A stretch of DNA of 64,000 nucleotides from Streptomyces sp. NBC_01788 (GTDB lineage Bacteria > Actinomycetota > Actinomycetes > Streptomycetales > Streptomycetaceae): contig NZ_CP109090.1 in the NCBI RefSeq assembly GCF_035917575.1, positions 744,001 through 808,000 on the forward strand, given 5' to 3'. Both the position numbers and the translations under genes were made by a program. This document shows positions 44,704-52,936 of the stretch, one piece after another. Numbering within the stretch: the first letter of the stretch is position 1; every line of letters starts with the position of its first letter. The notes under the pieces are model-generated. The model saw only the letters and a program-made list of their open reading frames with translations. It was not told the DNA's origin and did no database searches.

Positions 44704-46077
44704 ATGAACGTCTCGGTCGTCCTGTTCACCGCCGACCTGCGGGTGCACGACCATCCGCCGCTGCGCGCCGCCCTCGACGGCTCCCGGCACGTCGTCCCGC
44801 TGTTCGTGCGCGACCCGGCGGTGGACGGGGCCGGATTCGCCGCCCCGAACCGGCTGGCGTTCCTCGCCGACTGCCTGCACGACCTCGACGCGGCACTGCG
44901 CCGGCGCGGCGGCCGGCTGGTCGTCCGCAGCGGCGACCCCGTCGAACAGGTGCGCGAGGTGGCCCGCGAGGCCGACGCCGACGAGGTCCACCTGGCGGCC
45001 GACGTCAGCCGCTTCGCCCACCACCGCGAGGAGCGGCTGCGGCGCGCCCTGGCTGCGGACGGGCGCAGGCTGCACGTGCACGACACGGTGACCACGGCCG
45101 TCGCGCCCGGCACGCTGACGCCGTCCTCCTCGGACCACTTCGCCGTCTTCACGCCCTACTTCCGGCAGTGGTCGCGGCAGGGGCTGCGCGCTCCGCTGGG
45201 CGTGCCCCGCACGGTCCGCGTCCCGGACGGCGTCGTCTCCGGTGAGCTGCTCTCCCGGCCGCCCGCCGCGGACCTGTCGGCGGCCCTCGCGCCGGGCGGC
45301 GAGACGGAGGGCCGCAGGCGGCTGGCGGCCTGGCTGCGCTCGGGTGTCGCCGCCTACGAGGAGCGACACGACGACCTGGCCGGCGACGCCACGTCCCGGC
45401 TCTCGCCCCATCTGCACTTCGGCACCCTCTCCCCGGTCGAACTCGTGCACCGGGCGCGCGGCGTCGGCGGTCCGGGCGCGGAGGCCTTCGTACGGCAGCT
45501 CGCCTGGCGCGACTTCCACCGCCAGGTGCTCGCGGCGCGGCCCGCGGCGGCGAGCGCCGACTACCGGACCAAGCACGACCGGTGGCGGTCCGAGCGGTCC
45601 GCGCGCCAGGACGTCGAGGCGTGGCGCCAGGGCCGCACCGGCTATCCGATCATCGACGCGGCCATGCGCCAGTTGCTGCACGAGGGCTGGATGCACAACC
45701 GTGGCCGCCTGCTGACCGCGAGCTTCCTCACCAAGACCCTGTACGTCGACTGGCGGGTGGGCGCGCGGCACTTCCTGCGGTACCTGGTCGACGGCGACCT
45801 CGCCAACAACCAGCTCAACTGGCAGTGGATGGCGGGCACCGGCACGGACACCCGGCCCAACCGGGTGCTCAACCCCGTCACCCAGGCCAAGCGGTACGAC
45901 CCCGACGGCACGTTCGTACGCCGCTGGGTGCCCGAGCTCTCCGGGCTGGACGGGCCGGCCGTGCACGAGCCGTGGAAGCTCCAGGGAGCGGCCCGGGCCG
46001 CCCTCGACTACCCGGACCCGGTGGTGGAACTGTCCGACGGGCTGGCCCGCTTCAAACGCGCCCGCGACCGCGGCTGA
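44704..46077 (+). CDS. phr: Deoxyribodipyrimidine photolyase (cryptochrome/photolyase family)
   Basis: The protein has 457 residues from ATG 44704. The N-terminal antenna domain 'VVLFTADLRVHDHPPLRAAL' is followed by the FAD domain with 'RLSPHLHFGTLSPVELVHRA', 'RQLAWRDFHRQVLAARP' and 'GRTGYPIIDAAMRQLLHEGWMHNRGRLLTASFLTKTL' in outline. 'GARHFLRYLVDGDLANNQLNWQWMAGTGTD' is the class I CPD-lyase signature. It repairs UV-induced cyclobutane dimers using light. Length and motifs are normal, and it is probably 8-HDF- or folate-assisted. Confidence 0.92.
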   Translation: MNVSVVLFTADLRVHDHPPLRAALDGSRHVVPLFVRDPAVDGAGFAAPNRLAFLADCLHDLDAALRRRGGRLVVRSGDPVEQVREVAREADADEVHLAADVSRFAHHREERLRRALAADGRRLHVHDTVTTAVAPGTLTPSSSDHFAVFTPYFRQWSRQGLRAPLGVPRTVRVPDGVVSGELLSRPPAADLSAALAPGGETEGRRRLAAWLRSGVAAYEERHDDLAGDATSRLSPHLHFGTLSPVELVHRARGVGGPGAEAFVRQLAWRDFHRQVLAARPAAASADYRTKHDRWRSERSARQDVEAWRQGRTGYPIIDAAMRQLLHEGWMHNRGRLLTASFLTKTLYVDWRVGARHFLRYLVDGDLANNQLNWQWMAGTGTDTRPNRVLNPVTQAKRYDPDGTFVRRWVPELSGLDGPAVHEPWKLQGAARAALDYPDPVVELSDGLARFKRARDRG

Positions 46078-46202
46078 GGAGCCGCGCACCCCGCCCTGGG
46101 GAGAAACGATGCGGAAGCGATGCGAGTTGAGGGGAGCGGCCGGCGATCACACGATGGCGGTACGGGGGCGTGCCCCGGGGAGCCGTCACAGGAGCCGTCG
46201 TC

Positions 46203-46775
46203 ATGACACCGGAAGACCTCGCGCGTGGCCTCGTGGCGGGCGACGACGCCTGCCTCGCCGCCGTCTACCACCGCTGGTCGGCGCTGGTGCACACGCTGGC
46301 CTGGCGGTCCCTGGGAGACGCCAAGGAGGCGGAGGACGTGACCCAGCAGGTCTTCCTGGGCGTCTGGCGGGGCAGGCACGGCTACCGGCCCGAGCGCGGC
46401 CCGCTCGCCGGGTGGATCGTCGGCATCACCCGGCGCAGGATCGCCGACGCGCTGGCCGCCCGGACCCGTCGCGGGGAGCTGGTCGCCGCCGCCGGGTCGG
46501 CCCTGGGCTCCGCCGATCCGGCCGACGGCCGGCCGGAGGCCGCCCTCGACCGCGTCCTGGTCGGGTACGAGCTGGACCGGCTCCCGGCGGCCCAGCGCCG
46601 TGTGCTGCGGCTGGCCTTCTTCGAGGACCTCACCCAGACCCAGATCGCGGCGCGCACCGGCTGGCCGCTCGGCACCGTCAAGAGCCACTCCCGCCGGGGC
46701 CTGCACGAGCTGCGGCGCCGCCTCCAGCAGCAGGCGTGCGGTGAGGAGCCGTACGCCATGCCACGGGGGACCTGA
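46203..46775 (+). CDS. ECF-type RNA polymerase sigma factor
   Basis: The protein has 190 residues from ATG 46203, 8 bases after AGGAG. Region 2 is 'LAAVYHRWSALVHTLAWRSLGDAKEAEDVTQQVFLGVWRG' in outline with 'PLAGWIVGITRRRIADAL'. Region 4 is 'LPAAQRRVLRLAFFEDLTQTQIAARTGWPLGTVKSHSRRGLHEL'. It resembles the SigK/ECF19-like type, normally paired with an RskA-like zinc anti-sigma. No such partner is adjacent. A GlsB-type membrane protein gene follows at 46879. Confidence 0.85.
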   Translation: MTPEDLARGLVAGDDACLAAVYHRWSALVHTLAWRSLGDAKEAEDVTQQVFLGVWRGRHGYRPERGPLAGWIVGITRRRIADALAARTRRGELVAAAGSALGSADPADGRPEAALDRVLVGYELDRLPAAQRRVLRLAFFEDLTQTQIAARTGWPLGTVKSHSRRGLHELRRRLQQQACGEEPYAMPRGT

Positions 46776-46878
46776 GAAGGGACGGTGCCGGGCGGGGGCG
46801 GCGGAACCCGACCGGTGTGGCTCCGGTTCCAGCGGGAATGCGAAAGGGCGCGGGGGTCACGACGCAGAGGGGCGGAAG

Positions 46879-47145
46879 ATGGAGATCACGGGCATCATCA
46901 GTGCCATCGTCATCGGCTTGATCATTGGTGTTCTGGGACGGCTTGTCGTTCCCGGACGCCAGCACATAGGCGTTCTCTGGACGATCCTCATCGGCATCGT
47001 GGCCGCGCTGGTCGGCGCGGCGATCGCCTCGGCGCTGGGCGTCGCGGAGACCAGGGGGGTCGACTGGATCGAATGGCTCATCCAGATCGCCCTCGCCGCG
47101 CTGGGTGTGTCGATGCTGGACCGGGCGAAGGCAGGGCACCGCTGA
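46879..47145 (+). CDS. GlsB/YeaQ/YmgE-family stress membrane protein
   Basis: The protein has 88 residues from ATG 46879. Three membrane helices are seen: 'ITGIISAIVIGLIIGVLGRLVVPG', 'GVLWTILIGIVAALVGAAIASAL' and 'WIEWLIQIALAALGVSML'. The Gly-rich 'IIGxLGRLVVPGRQ' loop is the transglycosylase-associated signature. These small proteins are induced by general stress in many bacteria, and their mechanism is unknown. It is downstream of the ECF sigma gene and may belong to its regulon. Confidence 0.87.
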   Translation: MEITGIISAIVIGLIIGVLGRLVVPGRQHIGVLWTILIGIVAALVGAAIASALGVAETRGVDWIEWLIQIALAALGVSMLDRAKAGHR

Positions 47146-47149
47146 GCCC

Positions 47150-47170
47150 GGCGGCCCCACTCGGGCCGCC
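47150..47170 (+). terminator. Hairpin terminator after the stress membrane protein
   Basis: GGCGGCCC and GGGCCGCC form an 8-bp stem with a 5-base loop, four bases after the stop codon and before the opposing GNAT gene. Confidence 0.6.
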
Positions 47171-47199
47171 GCCGGGCTGAGGGCCTCTTCAGGGCTGCC

Positions 47200-47976
47200 C
47201 TAGGGCTCGTACACGTACGGCGTCGTGGTGGTCAGGGCGGTGAAGCCGAGACGTTCGAGGATGGGGCGGCTGCGGCTGGAGGCGTCGACCTGGAGGTAGC
47301 GGCAGCCACGGTCGGCGGCGGCACGGGCGCGGTGGGCGACGAGGGCGCGGTAGACGCCACGGCCCCGCCAGCCCTCGAGGGTGCCGCCGCCCCACAGGCC
47401 CGCGAACCCCGTCCCGGGCAGCAGCTCCATCCGGGCCGCGCTCACCGGCACGTCACCGGCGAGGGCGACGACGGCGACCAGCGTGTCCGGTTCGGCGGCG
47501 AGCCCGGCGAGCAGGCGGTGGCGCAGACGGGAGCCGTCCCTACCGAACACCTGCTCGTGCACGCCGACCAGCAGATCGACACCCGCCTCGTCGGTGACCG
47601 TGCGCAGGCGCACGCCCTCGGGCGGCTCGGTACCGAGGTCCAACTCGGCGATCTCGGCGACCATCAGCGTCTCCTGCGGCTCGGCCGCGAAGCCGGCGGC
47701 CAGGAGGCGCCGGCCGAGGTCCGCGGGCTGGTCGTGCCCGTACACCTTCCACTCGAAGGCGAGGCCGGACTCGCCGTAGCGGGCTGTCTGCTCGGCGATC
47801 GCGGCGTCCGCGGAGGACTCGTCCAGGTCCGACCACAGCACGCCGTTCCAGTCCTGGGCCGAGCCGATCTGGCGCACCACCTTCCCGGCGCGCTCCACGC
47901 GTGAGCCGGAACCGTCGGGCCCGGCGCCTTCGCGCAGGTCCCGGTCGTACAGGGCGAGTACCGCAGCGTGATCCAT
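47200..47976 (-). CDS. GNAT-family N-acetyltransferase
   Basis: The protein has 258 residues from ATG 47976 ('MDHAAVLALYDRDLREGA'). The acetyl-CoA loop is in the C-terminal half: 'FAGLWGGGTLEGWRGRGVYRALVAHRARAAADRG' in outline, with the Q/RxxGxG/A-like 'GWRGRGVYRAL'. 'YLQVDASSRSRPILERLGF' follows. The N-terminal half is a diverged second GNAT-like lobe, as in many actinobacterial members. The substrate is unknown. Confidence 0.85.
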   Translation of the reverse strand: MDHAAVLALYDRDLREGAGPDGSGSRVERAGKVVRQIGSAQDWNGVLWSDLDESSADAAIAEQTARYGESGLAFEWKVYGHDQPADLGRRLLAAGFAAEPQETLMVAEIAELDLGTEPPEGVRLRTVTDEAGVDLLVGVHEQVFGRDGSRLRHRLLAGLAAEPDTLVAVVALAGDVPVSAARMELLPGTGFAGLWGGGTLEGWRGRGVYRALVAHRARAAADRGCRYLQVDASSRSRPILERLGFTALTTTTPYVYEP

Positions 47977-48051
47977 ACGCCAACTGGACCAAAGCGCGGA
48001 CGTCCTCGGCAACAGGTTTTCGGTGCGGGGTCCGCGGCCGTCGGGCCCGCA

Positions 48052-48099
48052 CCGCGGCGGAGGCCCACCGGACACGTGTCCGGTGGGCCTCCGCCGCGG
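48052..48099 (-). terminator. 48-bp perfect palindrome between chaplin and GNAT genes
   Basis: Twenty-four bases on each side (48052-48075 and 48076-48099) are exact complements with no loop, centred on GGACAC/GTGTCC. It lies 12 bases after the chaplin stop and is the strongest terminator in the window. Confidence 0.75.
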
Positions 48100-48110
48100 G
48101 CGCGGATCCG

Positions 48111-48776
48111 TCAGCGAAGCGCGGCGGGCCGGAAGCGCCGGTACAGGACCGCTCCGCCGAGCACCAGGGCCGCGCCCGCGGCCATCACCGGCGCGGTCTG
48201 GTCCGCGCCGGTGTGGGCGAGCGACACCTGCGTCCGGGGCACGGCCACGGGCCGGGGATGCGTCACGTGCCGCGGCACCGGCTGCGGCAAGGACCGCACG
48301 GGCGGCGGAGGCGTCGGGGTGACGTGGTCGCCCGGCGTGTTCGTGGACGTGTTGCCGGAGGCCGGGTTGCCGATGCCCACCACGTTCACGCTGTTGCCGC
48401 TGACATTCACCGGAACGTGCACCGGCAACTGGATGGTGTTCCCGGAGACCACCCCGGGGGAGTCGTGCGAGGTGGCCTGTGCCACCGCACCGTCGGTCGT
48501 CGGCGTCCGATCCCTCCCGGCGGACGCGTTGGCGCACCGGTTGCCCACCGCGGGGTTGAGAAGCCCCACCACGTCCACGGTGTTCCCGCACACGTTGATC
48601 GGAACGTCCACCGGCAGCTGGACGGTGTTTCCGGAGAGCACACCGGGCGAGCCGGCCGCGGCACCCTCCGCCACGGCGCCGCCGTCCGCCGCGAAGGCGG
48701 ACACCGGCATCGCCATCGCCATCGCGCCGGAGGCGGCGGCCACGGCGATCACACTGTTCCGCGTGACCCGTTTCAT
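48111..48776 (-). CDS. Long chaplin with sortase signal, two chaplin domains
   Basis: The protein has 221 residues from ATG 48776. Signal peptide: residues 1-29. Chaplin domain 1 (about 43-83) has 'SPGVLSGNTVQLPVDVPINVCGN' in outline and the Cys63/Cys81 pair. Domain 2 (about 105-145) has 'SPGVVSGNTIQLPVHVPVNVSGN' but Ser and Thr where the Cys should be. A Pro/His-rich spacer leads to the sortase E motif LAHTG (186-190), a hydrophobic helix and a basic tail. Long chaplins are covalently fixed to the aerial-hypha wall, where they display amyloid-like domains that anchor small chaplins and rodlets. Which of chpA, B or C it equals is unclear. Confidence 0.9.
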   Translation of the reverse strand: MKRVTRNSVIAVAAASGAMAMAMPVSAFAADGGAVAEGAAAGSPGVLSGNTVQLPVDVPINVCGNTVDVVGLLNPAVGNRCANASAGRDRTPTTDGAVAQATSHDSPGVVSGNTIQLPVHVPVNVSGNSVNVVGIGNPASGNTSTNTPGDHVTPTPPPPVRSLPQPVPRHVTHPRPVAVPRTQVSLAHTGADQTAPVMAAGAALVLGGAVLYRRFRPAALR

Positions 48777-49047
48777 AGGTTTCCTGCCTTCCAGACATGG
48801 TCGCGGGCGCTCACCCGCACCCCGTAAAACGCTGGTGAAAGGTTCAGGGTTATGGCCTGCCGCCCTTTCACCCCTTCGGGGGGCCTGTTATCGAACGGCG
48901 CGCGAAGCCGCCGAGGCGGGGGCGGTGGGCCCTGCGGGCGGTCCCCGTGCGGCGGCCGTGCCCGCCGGGAGGCGGCGGCCGGACGGTCCGCCTAGGGTGA
49001 GCCGAGGCCTGTTCCCGGTCCGCGGCGGAACGTTGCTGGAGGCGCCC

Positions 49048-50655
49048 ATGCCGGCCAAGCTGTCGACGCGGCGCGCGGTCCGGCGCGGCGCGTGTGTCGG
49101 GGCCGTCACGCTCGTCCTCCTCGGCGCGGGACTGCCCGCGAAGGACGACGGCGGCGCGCCGAGCGGCCTGAGCCGGTTCTACCGCCAGAAGGTGGCTTGG
49201 TCGGCGTGCGAGGCGGGCGCCCCGAAGGACATGCAGTGCGGCAGGGTCACCGTTCCCCTCGACTACGCGCACCCCGGCGCGGGCACCCTCGCCCTCGCCC
49301 TGGCCCGCTACCGGGCCACCGGCCCCTCCCGGGGCTCGGTGCTGCTCAACTTCGGTGGTCCCGGCGTCGCGGGCGTGTCCCGGCTGACCACCGACGGCAA
49401 GCGGTTCCTGGACCTGACCAACGGCTACGACGTGGTCTCCTTCGACCCGCGGGGCGTCGGCCGGTCCTCTCCGGTCGGCTGTGGCCTGGGCACCGACGAC
49501 CGGGCCACACGGGCGATCGGCGGGAACGGGGACCTCGGCGACCCGAAGGTCGCCCGCGAGAAACTCACGGCCTGGCAGCGAACGGCCGCCGAGTGCGCCC
49601 GGCGCTCGGGCCCGGTCCAGGGGCACATGGGCACCGTCGACGCGGCCCGGGACCTGGACGTGATGCGTCAGGCGCTCGGCGACGACCGGCTCGACTACCT
49701 GGGCTTCTCCTACGGCACCCGGCTCGGCGCGGTGTACGCGGCGCTGTTCCCCGGCAAGGTCGGCAGGATGGCCCTCGACGGAGTCGACACGCTGACCGAG
49801 CCGCCGGCGCGGCAGGGGCTGGTCGCCGCCGAGGCGCAGCAGACGGCGCTCGACCACTTCCTCGACTGGTGTGTGCGGGACATCGCCTGCCCGTGGGGTG
49901 ACGACCGCCGCGCGGCCGGCGACCAGGTCGTACGGCTCGTCCGCTCGCTCGACGAGAATCCGGTGCCGAACGGGGCCGGCGGGAAGCTGACCGGCCAGGA
50001 CCTCGCCCGGGCGATCGGGCAGGCGCTCTACAGCAAGCGGTTGTGGCCCTCGCTGGAACGGGCGATCGCCTCCCTGGTGGAGGACGGCGACACACACGGC
50101 GTCGAGGCCTTCTCCGCCGGTGGCGGCACCCTGCCGGGACGGCGGAGCGCGCCGCGTCCGGCGGACGGCGGGCTGGTCGGCTCCGGCGAGATCCCGCCGG
50201 ACAACCAGCCCGCCGCGACCCTGGCGGTCAACTGCGCCGACGATCCCGACCGGCCCGGCGCCGCTCGGCTCACCGCGGACCTCGGCCGGCTGAGCGCGGA
50301 GTACCGGCGGGCCTCGCCGGTCTTCGGCCGTGCCCGGCTCAACGAGCTGCTGATGTGCTACGGCCGCCCCAAGGGCACCGACTTCATCCGCGAGAAGGTG
50401 AAGAACGTCGACACGGCGAGGATGCTGCTGGTGGGCACCCGCGGCGACCCGGCGACCCCGTACCGCTGGACGCTGGAGACGGCGCGGCGGCTCGGCTCGT
50501 CCGCCGTGGTGCTCGACAACCGGGCCGACGGGCACACCGGGTACCTGTCCTCCCGGTGCGTGCACAGGAAGGTGAACGACTTCCTGCTGTACGGCACCCC
50601 GCCGGCCGACGGCAGCTCCTGCGGCGCGGACCGTGAACCCGACGCGAGCGGCTGA
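49048..50655 (+). CDS. Secreted alpha/beta hydrolase, tripeptidyl-aminopeptidase-like
   Basis: The protein has 535 residues from ATG 49048 behind GGAGG. A twin-Arg-like, basic signal region ('STRRAVRRGACVGAVTLVLLGAGLPA') precedes the hydrolase. The oxyanion 'LLNFGGPGVAGV', nucleophile Ser in 'YLGFSYGTRLGAVYA', Asp in 'LLVGTRGDPATPY' and His in 'RADGHTGY' complete the triad. A TAP-like C-terminal domain with 'CVHRKVNDFLLYGTPP' follows. Such exported enzymes remove tripeptides from secreted proteins in Streptomyces. Other esterase or peptidase roles are possible. Confidence 0.87.
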   Translation: MPAKLSTRRAVRRGACVGAVTLVLLGAGLPAKDDGGAPSGLSRFYRQKVAWSACEAGAPKDMQCGRVTVPLDYAHPGAGTLALALARYRATGPSRGSVLLNFGGPGVAGVSRLTTDGKRFLDLTNGYDVVSFDPRGVGRSSPVGCGLGTDDRATRAIGGNGDLGDPKVAREKLTAWQRTAAECARRSGPVQGHMGTVDAARDLDVMRQALGDDRLDYLGFSYGTRLGAVYAALFPGKVGRMALDGVDTLTEPPARQGLVAAEAQQTALDHFLDWCVRDIACPWGDDRRAAGDQVVRLVRSLDENPVPNGAGGKLTGQDLARAIGQALYSKRLWPSLERAIASLVEDGDTHGVEAFSAGGGTLPGRRSAPRPADGGLVGSGEIPPDNQPAATLAVNCADDPDRPGAARLTADLGRLSAEYRRASPVFGRARLNELLMCYGRPKGTDFIREKVKNVDTARMLLVGTRGDPATPYRWTLETARRLGSSAVVLDNRADGHTGYLSSRCVHRKVNDFLLYGTPPADGSSCGADREPDASG

Positions 50656-50685
50656 CCGGTCGGCCGGTCGTGCGGCCGGCCGGGG

Positions 50686-52530
50686 TCAGGCGGTGACGAT
50701 CTGCGGCTGGTACATGTCCAGCCAGACGGCCAGGTCGAGGGTCCGCTCCAGACCGCGCCGCGCCGCCTGGTTGCCGCCCAGATCGGTGTCGCTGTGCGCG
50801 AGGCGGCGCAGCCTTTCCGGGTCCACGAGGTCGAAGACCGGGTGCCCCGGCCGGCCGAGCAGGTCCTTGGCGTGGTCCTGGAGGGCGAGGGCGTACTTGG
50901 GGTCCTGGGTGGACGGGTACGGGCTCTTGACCCTGTCGTACACGGACTTGGGCAGCAGGTCCGCGGTCGCCTCCCGCAGCAGGCTCTTCTCCCGGCCGTC
51001 GAAGGACTTCAGGGCCCAGGGCGCGTTGTAGACGTACTCGACCAGGCGGTGGTCGCAGTAGGGGACGCGGACCTCCAGGCCGACCGCCATGCTCATCCGG
51101 TCCTTGCGGTCGAGCAGGGCCCGGACGAAGCGGGTCAGATGGAGGTGGCAGATCTGGCGCATCCGGAACTCGAAGTCGCTCTCGCCGTCGAGGCGGCTGA
51201 CGGCGCCGACGGCGGTGCGGTAGCCGTCGGCGACGTAGGCGCGCAGGTCGAGGGTGCGGGCGAGGTCGGGGCGCAGGACACCGGCGTCGTCGCCGAAGTC
51301 GCGCAGGAATCGCACCAGCCAGGGGAAGGTGTCGGCGCGGCGCGCCTCCTCGTCGAAGAAGTGCTGGTAGCCGCCGAAGACCTCGTCGGCGGACTCGCCG
51401 GACAGGGCGACGGTGGAGTGGTCCCGGATGCTGCGGAAGAGCAGGTACAGGGAGGAGTCCATGTCGCCGAAGCCCATCGGCAGGTCGCGGGCGCGGACCA
51501 CCTTCCGGCGGATCTCCGGGTCGGCCAGGGTGTCCGCGTCGAGCACGATGTCCTGGTGGTCGGTGTCGGAGGCCCGCGCCACGTCGTGCACGAACGGTGT
51601 GTCGGGGGTGGCGCGCAGGTCGTCGGCGACGAAGTGGTCGGTCTGCCCGGCGAAGTCGACGGCGAAGCTGCGCACCTTCTCGCCCTGCTCGGCCAGCCGG
51701 CGGGCCGCCAGCGCGGTCATGGCGGAGGAGTCGAGGCCGCCGGAGAGCAGGGTGCAGCGGGGCACGTCGGCGACGAGCTGGCGGCGCACGATGTCGTCCA
51801 GCAGGGTACGCACCGTGGCGACGGTGGTGTCGCGGTCATCGGGGTGGGGCAGGGTCCGCAGCCGCCAGTACGTGCGGGTGCGCAGGCCGTCGCGGCCGAC
51901 GGTGACGACGGTTCCGGGCTCGACCTCGTGCATGCCGTCCCAGACGGCGTGGCCCGGGGTCTTGACGAAGGTGAACAGCTCGCGCAGCCCGTCCAGGGTG
52001 ACCCTGGGGCGGACCATGGGGTGGGCGAGGATCGCCTTGGGCTCGGAGCCGAAGAGGACGCCGTCGGGCGTGGGCCGGTAGTAGAAGGGCTTGATGCCCA
52101 TCCGGTCGCGGATCATGACGAGCTCGGCGCGGCGGCCGTCCCAGATCGCGAAGGCGTACATGCCGTTGAGACGCTCGGCCACCTCGTCGCCCCACTCCAG
52201 GTAGCCGCGCAGGACGACCTCGGTGTCGGAGTCGGTGGCGAAGCGGTGGCCGCGGGCGTCCAGTTCGGCGCGCAGCTCGGTGAAGTTGTAGGCCTCGCCG
52301 GAGTAGACGAGGGCCACCGTGCCGTCCGGTGTGCCGGCGGTCATCGGCTGGCGGCCGCCGGGCAGGTCGATGATCGCGAGCCTGCGGTGTCCCAGGGCCG
52401 CGGGCCCCTCGGCCCAGGTGCCGCGGTCGTCGGGGCCTCGGCAGGCCATCGTCTCGGTCATGGCGCGCAGGGTCGCGTCCTCGGCCCTCAGATCACGGTC
52501 GTAGGAGACCCAGCCGGTGATGCCGCACAT
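50686..52530 (-). CDS. asnB: Asparagine synthetase (glutamine-hydrolysing)
   Basis: The protein has 614 residues from ATG 52530. Cys2 ('MCGITGW') is the amidotransferase nucleophile, with 'RGPDDRGTW' and 'YSGEAYNFTELR' of the glutaminase pocket. The synthetase domain has PP-loop 'LLSGGLDSSAMTALAA', 'ALSGESADEVFGGY' and 'RMSMAVGLEVRVPYCDHRLVEYV'. It makes asparagine from aspartate, glutamine and ATP. Relatives amidate secondary-metabolite or cell-wall substrates, but the standalone setting favours a general enzyme. No operator was recognised in the 406-base region before it. Confidence 0.92.
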   Translation of the reverse strand: MCGITGWVSYDRDLRAEDATLRAMTETMACRGPDDRGTWAEGPAALGHRRLAIIDLPGGRQPMTAGTPDGTVALVYSGEAYNFTELRAELDARGHRFATDSDTEVVLRGYLEWGDEVAERLNGMYAFAIWDGRRAELVMIRDRMGIKPFYYRPTPDGVLFGSEPKAILAHPMVRPRVTLDGLRELFTFVKTPGHAVWDGMHEVEPGTVVTVGRDGLRTRTYWRLRTLPHPDDRDTTVATVRTLLDDIVRRQLVADVPRCTLLSGGLDSSAMTALAARRLAEQGEKVRSFAVDFAGQTDHFVADDLRATPDTPFVHDVARASDTDHQDIVLDADTLADPEIRRKVVRARDLPMGFGDMDSSLYLLFRSIRDHSTVALSGESADEVFGGYQHFFDEEARRADTFPWLVRFLRDFGDDAGVLRPDLARTLDLRAYVADGYRTAVGAVSRLDGESDFEFRMRQICHLHLTRFVRALLDRKDRMSMAVGLEVRVPYCDHRLVEYVYNAPWALKSFDGREKSLLREATADLLPKSVYDRVKSPYPSTQDPKYALALQDHAKDLLGRPGHPVFDLVDPERLRRLAHSDTDLGGNQAARRGLERTLDLAVWLDMYQPQIVTA

Positions 52531-52936
52531 CCGCTACCTCCCGCCCTCCGGCCTGCCGGAGAACCAGTTGCATGGAGCACCTATATGTCGAGCGTGTGCC
52601 ACCGGGGCGGTGGCGGTCAACGCGGGCTTCACCCGGATGCCGTCACGACCCGCTGGTTCCGGCCGTGCTTTGCTCCCGGAACAGCGCGGAAAGGGCCCCG
52701 CACCTGGAGCGCGGCAGCGGGAACCGGCCAAGGGCAAAGACTTCTCCATGTCCGCGGGGTCCGCGGGCTCCTCCGACGCCGGCCGCACCGGGCCGGTGCG
52801 GCCGGCGGGCCGGACGGTCTCGGGCGGGCGCGCCGCGGGGCGTGCCGGGCCTCCGGGGCCGTAGCAGCGAATGCGCCCGCGCGCCAGCCGAGTTGCCCCG
52901 AATGCCTGATGCGCGAATCGGACCTATCGTGCTGTC
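52531..52936. other. Intergenic region between divergent genes, nothing coding seen
   Basis: This 406-base stretch separates the divergent asnB and baeRF genes. It contains a GCCACCG/CGGTGGC hairpin near 52597-52615 and no frame with family resemblance or a good ribosome site. Promoters for both genes must lie here, but I could not identify hexamers with acceptable spacing. Confidence 0.5.

Noticed and set aside
46815..46839. Possible SigB-type promoter (GTGT-N15-GGGAAT) before the GlsB-like gene
   Set aside because: The -10 differs from GGGTAT at a key position, so chance is as likely; not listed as a feature.
52597..52615. GCCACCG/CGGTGGC hairpin as a regulatory RNA
   Set aside because: Too short and common in GC-rich DNA; no known motif or conserved flanks.
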